Below, one piece after another: positions 57,215-64,000 of a stretch of 64,000 nt of DNA (positions are counted from its first letter, which is position 1; every line of letters begins with the position of its first letter). The DNA comes from an uncultured Lachnospiraceae bacterium. Lineage in GTDB: Bacteria; Bacillota; Clostridia; Lachnospirales; Lachnospiraceae. A model generated the notes under the pieces. It was not told the origin of the DNA. It saw only the letters and a list, made by a program, of their open reading frames with translations, and searched no databases. The position numbers and the translations under genes are program-made. The stretch covers positions 62,001 to 126,000 of the forward strand of contig CANQTF010000006.1 of assembly GCA_947626745.1 (NCBI GenBank), given 5' to 3'.

Positions 57215-57544
57215 ATGAACAGAAAAGTATTGGGAAAACGCATTCGCGAAGAGCGCCTGCGCATCGGCTTGACGCAAGAACAGATTGCCGAATACATCGA
57301 TGTTTCAACTACTTATATCGGATTTGTTGAGCGCGGCGAGCGCTCCGTCACTCTCGAAAAGCTCGCTCTTCTGGCGGAGTGCTTTCATGTGTCTATTGAT
57401 TCCCTGCTCAGGGAAGCCTCCGAAAATGCGTCCGACAAAAGGCTCTTTGATGAACTGTGTTTCTTATGGAACGCCGCGTCAACGGAAGATAAGAGACTGA
57501 TCGTATCCATCAGCAATGTGATCGTAAATCGACACGATCCATAA
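57215..57544 (+). CDS. XRE-family transcriptional regulator
   Basis: A 109-residue regulator with a helix-turn-helix at residues 5-62 (GKRIREERLRIGLTQEQIAEY, STTYIGFVERGERSVTL, LALLAECFHVSIDSLL) and a short helical tail that may mediate dimerisation. The chosen ATG 57215 has a purine-rich leader (AGATAGGAGAATCT). It is transcribed away from the Ser-rich secreted protein gene, with tandem repeats in between, so it probably controls that gene and/or itself. Confidence 0.92.
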   Translation: MNRKVLGKRIREERLRIGLTQEQIAEYIDVSTTYIGFVERGERSVTLEKLALLAECFHVSIDSLLREASENASDKRLFDELCFLWNAASTEDKRLIVSISNVIVNRHDP

Positions 57545-57561
57545 CGCTTTGCAAGCATAAA

Positions 57562-57594
57562 AAGAGATCGGATCCCAGCCGGATCCGATCTCTT
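57562..57594. terminator. Bidirectional terminator between the XRE gene and purB
   Basis: A perfect 14-bp stem, AAGAGATCGGATCC with a 5-base loop, between convergent stops at 57544 and 57673. On the minus strand it is followed by TTTTATG, giving a good purB terminator. Confidence 0.85.
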
Positions 57595-57672
57595 CCTGAC
57601 TGACCAACAGCAATATTGCAGTCAAAAAGCCGCCGCAGAGTGTGCTGTCCGATGTTCCTTTCTCCGGATCAC

Positions 57673-59124
57673 CTACACATTGATCTCCGCTTTTACGCCC
57701 AACAATCCTTTGTTTTCAGCCAAGATCGGCTCTACGACCTCCCGCAGGAATTTTTCCACCTGAAGAGGCGCACGTCCCACATATCTGGCAGGGTCCATCG
57801 TCTGTTGCAGATCCTCCTTTGTCATATTGAATGCAGGATCTTCCGCGATCAGTTCCAGAAGATCGTTCTCCCCGCCGTCGCGCTTCACATGTGTGCCGGC
57901 TTCCATGGAAAGCTCTCTGATCTTCTCGTGCATTTCCTGACGGTTGCCTCCCATTTTGACCGCGTCCATCATGATATTTTCCGTAGCCATAAAAGGCAGT
58001 TCGCTCATGAGATGTTTCGCGATGACCTTGTCGTATACTACCAGACCGTCCACCACGTTCAGGCACAGATCGAGGATACCGTCGATCGCAAGAAATGCTT
58101 CCGGGATCGAGAGCCGCTTGTTGGCGGAATCGTCCAGCGTCCTCTCGAACCACTGCGTTGCGGAGGTAATGGCAGGATTTAAAGCGTCTATCATCACATA
58201 ACGCGACAGGGAGGCGATGCGTTCGCTCCGCATCGGGTTTCTCTTGTACGCCATGGCCGAAGAACCGATCTGACTTTTTTCAAAAGGTTCCTCCACCTCT
58301 TTCAGATGCTGCAGCAGACGGATATCATTGGACATCTTATGCGCCGACGCCGCGATGCCCGCCAGCACGTTGCACACCCTCGTGTCCACCTTGCGCGAGT
58401 AGGTCTGCCCGGATACCGGATAGCACTTCTCAAATCCCATCTTCTGCGCGATCATGGGATCGATCCTGTCGATCGTCTCCTGATCTCCGTCGAACAGCTC
58501 GAGGAAAGAAGCCTGGGTTCCCGTCGTACCTTTGGAGCCGAGCAGCTTCATGGTGGAGAGCACATAGTCCAGATCTTCCAGATCAAGACAGAATTCCTGC
58601 GTCCACAGCGTCGCCCTCTTGCCGACCGTGGTGGGCTGCGCCGGCTGGAAATGCGTGAATGCAAGGGTGGGGAGATCCTTGTATCTCTCCGCGAATCCTG
58701 CCAGCTCGGCGATCACGTTCACCAGTTTTTTCTTCACCAGTTTCAGCGCCTCCGTCATAACGATGATGTCCGTGTTGTCACCCACATAGCAGGACGTAGC
58801 GCCCAGATGAATGATGCCGGCCGCCTTGGGGCACTGCTGTCCGTATGCGTAGACATGGCTCATCACATCATGGCGCACTTCTTTCTCGCGCGCCCGCGCC
58901 ACATCGTAATTGATATCCTCCGCATGGGCTTTCAGCTCGTCGATCTGCTCCTGCGTGATGACCGGCTTACCGTTCTGGCTAAGCCCCAGCTCCATCTCCG
59001 TCTCTGCCAGAGCGATCCACAGCTTTCTCCACGTCCTGAACTTCATATCCTGCGAAAAGATATACTGCATCTCTTTGCTCGCATAGCGCTCCGATAACGG
59101 GCTGATGTATTTGTCTGTGCTCAT
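57673..59124 (-). CDS. purB: Adenylosuccinate lyase
   Basis: Acts twice in purine synthesis: SAICAR to AICAR and adenylosuccinate to AMP, releasing fumarate. The 483-residue protein belongs to the fumarase/aspartase superfamily; the signature loop is GSSAMAYKRNPMRSE with the catalytic Ser, and the other conserved regions are GATSCYVGDNTD and FTHFQPAQPTT. It follows purF by about 450 bases of repeat-rich DNA and seems to have its own promoter. Confidence 0.96.
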   Translation of the reverse strand: MSTDKYISPLSERYASKEMQYIFSQDMKFRTWRKLWIALAETEMELGLSQNGKPVITQEQIDELKAHAEDINYDVARAREKEVRHDVMSHVYAYGQQCPKAAGIIHLGATSCYVGDNTDIIVMTEALKLVKKKLVNVIAELAGFAERYKDLPTLAFTHFQPAQPTTVGKRATLWTQEFCLDLEDLDYVLSTMKLLGSKGTTGTQASFLELFDGDQETIDRIDPMIAQKMGFEKCYPVSGQTYSRKVDTRVCNVLAGIAASAHKMSNDIRLLQHLKEVEEPFEKSQIGSSAMAYKRNPMRSERIASLSRYVMIDALNPAITSATQWFERTLDDSANKRLSIPEAFLAIDGILDLCLNVVDGLVVYDKVIAKHLMSELPFMATENIMMDAVKMGGNRQEMHEKIRELSMEAGTHVKRDGGENDLLELIAEDPAFNMTKEDLQQTMDPARYVGRAPLQVEKFLREVVEPILAENKGLLGVKAEINV

Positions 59125-59170
59125 GGTTTGTCTCCTTTTCTATAATTGATTTTGAATCAAATTCTCTCTT

Positions 59171-59182
59171 AACAACGTTGTT
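59171..59182. promoter_or_regulatory. Palindrome AACAACGTTGTT in the purB leader
   Basis: A perfect 12-bp palindrome about 46 bases before the purB start codon, between promoter and ribosome site. It could be an operator. It does not resemble a known PurR site. Confidence 0.35.
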
Positions 59183-59215
59183 TGTTTCAGCGGGATCATG
59201 TGAATCTCTATCATT

Positions 59216-59244
59216 TATTTAGATCATAGCATGTCGCCTGTCAA
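59216..59244 (-). promoter_or_regulatory. purB: Candidate promoter of purB
   Basis: TTGACA (59239-59244) and TAAATA (59216-59221) on the minus strand, spacer 17 bp. Confidence 0.55.
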
Positions 59245-59287
59245 TACTCTGGCGCGGGCAGCGTTGTTTTCTAAAGGAGCCCCTAAA

Positions 59288-59567
59288 AGAGCGTCAGCAC
59301 TTAACGAGGTTCTGTCGAGTTTAGTGCTGCTACGCTCTGATCGGAGCGCAAGCGCGGCGACGTAGAAACAACGCTGTCCGCGCCTCATAACTCCGCGATA
59401 AGCGCTCAGCTCGCAATTCCATTGCTCGCTGTCCGCGCCTCATCACTCCTATTTAGCTCCGCGATAAGCGCTCAGCTCGCAATTCCATTGCTCGCTGTCC
59501 GTTGCACTCCCAAAGTCCTCTGCGCACAAAGCTTCATGCAAGCATGGCTTTGTGCGCCGCGGACTTT
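59288..59567. repeat. REP-like hairpins and a 45-bp direct repeat between purF and purB
   Basis: The gene-free stretch 59245-59575 holds a hairpin at 59288-59338 (AGAGCGT paired with ACGCTCT, inner AGCACT/AGTGCT). Two identical 45-bp copies follow at 59391-59435 and 59457-59501 (starting CTCCGCGATAAGCGCTCAGC). A second hairpin lies at 59522-59557 (GCGCACAAAGC paired with GCTTTGTGCGC), with TTCATGCAAGCATG in its loop; that 14-mer also occurs at 14758-14771. No coding signal is seen. The second hairpin may end the purF transcript. Confidence 0.8.
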
Positions 59568-59575
59568 TGTCGCGC

Positions 59576-61018
59576 TTATCGCTCATAGTCTCCTCTGATG
59601 TCTTCCTGCGGCGGCTCCAGCGGATACTTTCCCGTAAAACAGCCCTTGCAGATGCCGAATCCTCCGGCGATCTCGCTCAGGCGCGCCATCTCAAGATAGG
59701 CGAGGGAATCCGCACCGATGATCCCGCATATCTCCTCAACGGAGCGGCCGTGCGCGATCAACTGCTCTTTGGCCGGCACGTCCGTGCCGAAATAACAGGG
59801 CCACAGAAAAGGCGGCGAGCTGACGCGCATATGCACTTCTTTGGCGCCCGCCTCACGCAGCATCCTGACGATACGGTCGGACGTCGTTCCCCTTACGATA
59901 GAGTCGTCGATCATGATGACGCGCTTGCCCCGCACGGCCTCCCTGATCGCGTTCAGTTTGACCTGCACGCTGCTCTCGCGGCTCTTCTGCCCCGGCTTGA
60001 TAAAAGTCCGTCCCACGTAGGCGTTTTTCACGAAAGCCTGTCCGTAAGGGATCCCCGACTGCATAGCGTATCCCAGTGCGGCACAGTTGCCGGATTCCGG
60101 CACGCCGACCACAAGATCCGCTTCTACCGGCGAGTCCATCGCGAGGAACTTCCCCGCCATGATACGGGAGTCATACACGCTGACCCCGTCCAGATGACTG
60201 TCCGGTCTGGCAAAGTAGATATATTCAAACACGCATCTCGCGTGCCGCTCCTCCCCAAGGCACATGCTCTTATCCGACTCGATCCCTTTTTCGGGCGATA
60301 TCGTGACGATCTCGCCGGGCTCTACGTCCCGCACGAAGCTGGCGCCGATCGTATCCAGCGCGCAGGTCTCCGAGGCAAGTATGTATGCGTTGTCCCTTCT
60401 GCCGATGCAGAGCGGCCTGAAGCCGTACGGATCTCTCGCGCCGATCAGCTTGCGGGGCGACATGACGATCAGGGAGTAAGCGCCTTTGATCTTGTGCATG
60501 GCACGTCTCACCGCCTCCTCCACGGTCTTGCTGTTGAGCCGCTCTCTGGCGATATGATAGGCGATGACCTCAGAGTCGATCGTCGTCTGAAAGATCGCGC
60601 CGGTGTATTCCAGTTCATGCCGCAGCTCCGTCGCATTGATCAGATTGCCGTTGTGCGCGAGCGCAAGCGTTCCTTTCACATAGTTCAGCACAAGCGGCTG
60701 CGCGTTCTCCCTCGTGCTGCTGCCCGCCGTAGAATAGCGCACATGGCCGACACCGATATCGCCTTTCAGCTTATTCAGTATCTCCGGCGTAAAATTCTCG
60801 TTCAGCAGCCCCATCTCCTTTGTGCTCAGGACTTTTCCCTTCGGCCCCGCGGTGTCGCTGACCGCGATACCGCAGCTCTCCTGCCCTCTGTGCTGGAGGG
60901 CGAACAGCCCGTAGTATATGGTGGACGCCACGTCGCCGCCGTCAAAGTCATAGATACCGAATACACCACACTCCTCTCCAAGCTTGTCTGTCTGTTCCAT
61001 CTCTGTCTCCGTGTTCAT
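59576..61018 (-). CDS. purF: Amidophosphoribosyltransferase
   Basis: First committed step of purine synthesis, forming phosphoribosylamine from PRPP and glutamine. The 480-residue precursor has a short propeptide before the nucleophile Cys in EECGVFGIYD. The PRPP loop is VIMIDDSIVRGTTS, and ligands of the structural iron-sulphur cluster are visible in GICKGCFTGKYP, as in the Bacillus type. Two ATGs (61018 and 61000) both have acceptable ribosome sites; the first is listed. The usual pur operon genes are not adjacent apart from purB. Confidence 0.96.
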   Translation of the reverse strand: MNTETEMEQTDKLGEECGVFGIYDFDGGDVASTIYYGLFALQHRGQESCGIAVSDTAGPKGKVLSTKEMGLLNENFTPEILNKLKGDIGVGHVRYSTAGSSTRENAQPLVLNYVKGTLALAHNGNLINATELRHELEYTGAIFQTTIDSEVIAYHIARERLNSKTVEEAVRRAMHKIKGAYSLIVMSPRKLIGARDPYGFRPLCIGRRDNAYILASETCALDTIGASFVRDVEPGEIVTISPEKGIESDKSMCLGEERHARCVFEYIYFARPDSHLDGVSVYDSRIMAGKFLAMDSPVEADLVVGVPESGNCAALGYAMQSGIPYGQAFVKNAYVGRTFIKPGQKSRESSVQVKLNAIREAVRGKRVIMIDDSIVRGTTSDRIVRMLREAGAKEVHMRVSSPPFLWPCYFGTDVPAKEQLIAHGRSVEEICGIIGADSLAYLEMARLSEIAGGFGICKGCFTGKYPLEPPQEDIRGDYER

Positions 61019-61063
61019 GCCGAGTCCTCTCCTCCGATTTAGATTTCCACACTCGTATACACT

Positions 61064-62251
61064 TTATCCCTTCGCGAACTTTTTTTCGTATTCTTCCACG
61101 GCCGCCATGATCTCTTTGGCATATTGAGGATACCGCTCCACCAGTTCCTTGATCTCCTTCTGGGATCCGCCCGCAACCACTTCCCTGTTATAATCCATCC
61201 GCCGGCGCAGCGACTGTCGCCGGATGATCAGATTGTGGCGGATCTCCACCATTTCTTTCGGGTCAAGGATCGCCTCGGTCTGGTGCAGCCAGATAGCCGG
61301 ATCTTTGATCTGGTAGCGTTTTAACATCTGTAAAAGCTCCTGCTGGTTATAGTCCAGTTCCAGCTCCGCCCGACGGTATTTCTCGCGCTCCTCTTTCTCG
61401 ATCTTATAGTTTTCCCACAGCTCCGTCAGCTCCTTTGCGCTGGACACACCGTATTTCAGGTAGAGATAGTCCAACAGGTTCGTGTTGTTGACATATCGGA
61501 TCTTAACCTTATTCTGCAGCAGGATGATCTTGTTGATGCCGTTTTCCACCCGGCGCAGCTCCCGCCTTGCATCAAGATGCCGCACATAGACGATCGTGAT
61601 CGTCAGCGCCGCAGCCCCCGCCGTCACCAGATAGCCTATCTTGGTATCCATATCCAGAAAAAACTGCAGAAAGAGCAGCAGCAGAATGCACAGCCCCAGC
61701 GCCGCCACGCAGATCACAGCCATGCCTCTCGTATCCGCAATAACCCCCATGACTTCGTTTTTGCGGTACAGATAGGCGTGCTTCTCACCCTCCAGGCGGC
61801 TCAGATCCTGCCGGATCGCCTCCTGATACTCCTCCGCCTCCGACAGCTTCCGATAGCCCTCCTCCACCTCATCGACGATGCGCTCGATCTGCTGGTACTT
61901 CTCGTCCGTGATGCGGTGCGGCCTCTCCATGAAACTGGTCTTGCTGTCCTGCAGGAGCGCGACCTGCTTTGCGCACTCTTTGAGCTGCTCGCTCTCCTCC
62001 GGCGGAAGCGCCTCGATCTCTTCCATGTCTTTCAGGTAAGAGGTGACCATATCATATTCAAAGGTCAGATTTTCCAACTCTCTGGTGGCGTCCGCCATGC
62101 GCTCCAGACAGTTTTTGACATAGTCGTCCCGCTGCTCCTTGTCGTTGTAATCGATCTGGTGGACGGCCTCCTCGCCCTCCCACGCATTTTCAAGGCCGTC
62201 GTCCGGATCCTTCCCGAAAAGCTTTGCTGTGAATTTCTGAAACCAACCCAT
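61064..62251 (-). CDS. Coiled-coil protein with two central membrane helices, unknown function
   Basis: A 395-residue protein. An acidic N-terminus (GKDPDDGLENAWEGEE) and a long helical region (~30-180) precede two membrane helices near 183-205 and 210-230 (AVICVAALGLCILLLLFLQ, LVTAGAAALTITIVYV). A second long coiled coil follows (~235-390). The two helical arms would both lie in the cytoplasm. GGAG precedes ATG 62251 (MGWFQKF). It is the third gene of a cluster with the two below, 38 bases after the second. Function unknown. Confidence 0.78.
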   Translation of the reverse strand: MGWFQKFTAKLFGKDPDDGLENAWEGEEAVHQIDYNDKEQRDDYVKNCLERMADATRELENLTFEYDMVTSYLKDMEEIEALPPEESEQLKECAKQVALLQDSKTSFMERPHRITDEKYQQIERIVDEVEEGYRKLSEAEEYQEAIRQDLSRLEGEKHAYLYRKNEVMGVIADTRGMAVICVAALGLCILLLLFLQFFLDMDTKIGYLVTAGAAALTITIVYVRHLDARRELRRVENGINKIILLQNKVKIRYVNNTNLLDYLYLKYGVSSAKELTELWENYKIEKEEREKYRRAELELDYNQQELLQMLKRYQIKDPAIWLHQTEAILDPKEMVEIRHNLIIRRQSLRRRMDYNREVVAGGSQKEIKELVERYPQYAKEIMAAVEEYEKKFAKG

Positions 62252-62289
62252 CGTTTTCTCCGTCCCGCATATACAGAGCTCTGTATATG

Positions 62290-63135
62290 TCAATGATACA
62301 TGTCACGGTATGCGTCCTTCAATCCGTTCGCCAGTTTTTCCATTTCATGATAATACTGCGCGCTCACACCCGACGTACCGTTTCCTTCCTCCTTAAACAC
62401 CTGCAGCGTGACGAGCATGCGGTTTTCATCCGATCCCTCGAACTGTCCGTAGGCCCGTTCCATCTGCCGCTCCACCTTCAGGGAAGCATTGTGATATTCC
62501 GGATGTTCGGCGATATAGGCGATGTACTCCCGGTCTCCGTAATGCATCCGAAGAGCCGCCAGATACATTTCCAGCTCCTCCTCCGACGCCTCTGTCTCGT
62601 ATGCCTCCATGAAATATGCAGCGGCCCGCGCAAACATAAACAGTTTCGCACACACCACGCCCATATTGTGCAGGAGCCGCGCCCTCAGGGACGTCTCACC
62701 GTCCGGAAGCCGCTTAAGCAGTCTGCCGTACTGCGAAAGTGCGGTCTGATATTTGCCGTTGGCCAGCATATAGTCCGCTTTCGCCTTACCGCGCTCAAAG
62801 GGATTCAGCCCTTCGTTTTCGCGAATGGTCCGCTCCGTCTCTGCTATCGTCTCCGCCGGATACAGATTCACATACTCCAGTATCGTTCCCACAAAAGCGA
62901 CCGTAGAACCGTTCTGGTTCATCACCGAGTACAGCGCATGCGCCAACTGCTCCAGCCCGCACGCTTTGTCCAGCCATTCCGCCAGATCGCGCCGCATGAT
63001 ATCCCGATCCAGCAGCTCCGCTTTCTCCACCAGCAGGTAGCACAACTCTTCCACAGAATATAAGTTTACATAAAATCTCTCCATGCAATAGGGTTCGGCA
63101 GCACGCTCTCCCGTCCCCAGAATGATACGACTCAT
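62290..63135 (-). CDS. Helical protein of unknown function (TPR-like)
   Basis: A 281-residue soluble protein, mostly helical. Segments such as ADYMLANGKYQTALSQYGRLL and MFARAAAYFMEAYETEA resemble TPR units (about residues 118-200). The N-terminus MSRIILGTGERAAEPYCMERF is compact, with a second ATG at residue 18 as alternative start. It lies between the coiled-coil membrane protein and the gene at the right edge; all three appear co-transcribed. Confidence 0.75.
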   Translation of the reverse strand: MSRIILGTGERAAEPYCMERFYVNLYSVEELCYLLVEKAELLDRDIMRRDLAEWLDKACGLEQLAHALYSVMNQNGSTVAFVGTILEYVNLYPAETIAETERTIRENEGLNPFERGKAKADYMLANGKYQTALSQYGRLLKRLPDGETSLRARLLHNMGVVCAKLFMFARAAAYFMEAYETEASEEELEMYLAALRMHYGDREYIAYIAEHPEYHNASLKVERQMERAYGQFEGSDENRMLVTLQVFKEEGNGTSGVSAQYYHEMEKLANGLKDAYRDMYH

Positions 63136-63156
63136 CTGTCAGCCTTATCCTCCGTA

Positions 63157-64000
63157 TTACAATGCAAAGGTCTCCTCCCACACCTGCCCCGCAGACGGGA
63201 AGAATTCCCCGAAGCCCAGATCGGCCACCGTGACCCGCACGGTCTCCGGCGCACTCATCGACATCGCAAGGCGATATCTGCGAAAGGGTGGATCGTTCCC
63301 CGCCTTCTCACCCAAACGCACCGTTTTGGTCTCCGCCCCCTTACCGTCAAGCGGCGTGATGACAAACGTAAGCTCCCTGTCCTCTGCCAACAGGAATTCG
63401 CACTCTTTCGTGACCTCGTACCAGTTTTCCCCTGCGTCCAGAAGCGCGTAGTAGGATTCCTTCCCCTGCCGCAGCACATTCATGCCGATGTTGGCTTTCA
63501 GCTTGTCCTTCCCGAGGAACACGTGGGCCTCTCCCGCCTCGCTCGGCGCCAGCTTCTCCTGCAGCCCGTAACACGCTCCCCTGCTGAAAAGGTTATTTCC
63601 CTGAAAAACTCTCCTATTATGGCATAGAAATTGCAAGGATTTCTTATTCCATTCGGAGCGGAATCCGTCCCCCAAAAGATAAGCAGACGACACGATCCTG
63701 CCCTCGCACATCTTTTTGAGGATCCCGAGAAAGCGCTCGTCAGCCATGCGGTAAGCGTCCTGCCTGACCTGCTCTTCCTCCGTCTCCGCCGGAATGACCA
63801 GCGTCTCGTATACCTGCTCTTCGATCAGCACGACGATCGGGGTGGTACGCTTGTTGCACTCCATGCGGTAAGTCTTAAGCTTCCTGCCGTCGTGCTCGCA
63901 CGCGATCACCTGATACGCCCACAGCTCCGGCGGCTGATGCAGCATAAAGTAGTAGAAGCTCTCCGTATGACTCTGGAAAAAGATGCGGTTCGTCTTCAGG
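63157..64000 (-). CDS. Uncharacterised protein, possibly Hsp70/actin-like (DUF5716-like), cut by right edge
   Basis: The frame is open through the right edge; 280 residues plus a stop are visible. Segments such as VSSAYLLGDGF, CHNRRVFQGNNLFSRGACYGL and a beta-rich end (TFVITPLDGKG, YRLAMSMSAPE) recall the second half of an actin/Hsp70-type ATPase followed by a substrate-binding-like beta domain. I think it belongs with the DUF5716 group seen in Lachnospiraceae, but the N-terminal half needed to decide is outside. Upstream of the cluster described here. Confidence 0.6.
   Translation of the reverse strand, partial: LKTNRIFFQSHTESFYYFMLHQPPELWAYQVIACEHDGRKLKTYRMECNKRTTPIVVLIEEQVYETLVIPAETEEEQVRQDAYRMADERFLGILKKMCEGRIVSSAYLLGDGFRSEWNKKSLQFLCHNRRVFQGNNLFSRGACYGLQEKLAPSEAGEAHVFLGKDKLKANIGMNVLRQGKESYYALLDAGENWYEVTKECEFLLAEDRELTFVITPLDGKGAETKTVRLGEKAGNDPPFRRYRLAMSMSAPETVRVTVADLGFGEFFPSAGQVWEETFAL

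Noticed and set aside
59125-59575. Purine riboswitch in front of purB or purF
   Set aside because: The conserved purine-aptamer loops were not found; the spacer consists of REP-like hairpins and direct repeats.

Overview
The window is chromosomal DNA from a Gram-positive anaerobe of the class Clostridia, most likely a motile member of the Lachnospiraceae with a fairly high G+C content. The evidence is the AGGAGG-type ribosome sites on nearly every gene, a T-box leader on the trp genes, a NiCo riboswitch on a cation exporter, a probable guanidine-IV leader on a MATE exporter, MecA, YitT, rubredoxin, type-2 ArgC and many chemotaxis receptors. No rRNA, tRNA, CRISPR, phage or insertion-sequence gene was seen. 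About 90% of the genes are on the minus strand, so operons read right to left.

Left part (1-8.4 kb): a GntR/ABC-ATPase/permease operon cut by the left edge, phosphoglycerate mutase gpmI, a TPR membrane protein, a WLM/DUF45 metalloprotease, MecA and a chemotaxis receptor. 8.4-15.1 kb: a small orphan protein gene, then the trp operon in the order trpE-G-C-F-B-A. It is driven by a good promoter and a Trp-type T-box, with three 61-bp tandem repeats between attenuator and trpE. trpD is missing from the cluster.

15-31 kb is a signalling and carbohydrate block: chemotaxis receptors, two hybrid histidine kinases, a tandem-receiver protein, an Rrf2 regulator, a polysaccharide deacetylase, remnants of a LamG/GH43-type protein fused head to head, glpK, a HAD phosphatase, YitT and a GH5 glycosidase. 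31-46.7 kb: a heterodimeric ABC exporter, a phosphoesterase, an unusual ParB-like/BMP fusion protein, argC, a diguanylate cyclase with a perfect cre box upstream, 2-keto-3-deoxygluconate kinase, MATE exporter, rubredoxin, tag, a DUF5722-like secreted protein and a CDF metal exporter.

47-57.5 kb is a cell-envelope block: a SpoIID-like/peptidoglycan-binding/LysM protein, a LytTR regulator, and a five-gene operon (secreted protein, OmpR-type regulator, sensor kinase, anchored protein, CwlD-like amidase). Further right are a coiled-coil protein, an SH3 protein, a Ser-rich secreted protein and an XRE regulator with probable operators. 57.6-64 kb carries purB, purF and an uncharacterised three-gene cluster cut by the right edge.

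The most interesting signal is a set of 11-bp direct repeats (consensus TGATGCA plus four bases). They lie directly upstream of two distant cell-wall genes, the amidase at 50.6 kb (six units) and the polysaccharide deacetylase at 23.6 kb (four units). In both cases the array ends exactly 5 bp before the -10 box. That is the geometry of activation by an OmpR/PhoB-family regulator, and such a regulator is encoded in the amidase operon. I read this as a small cell-wall remodelling regulon not evident from gene content alone.
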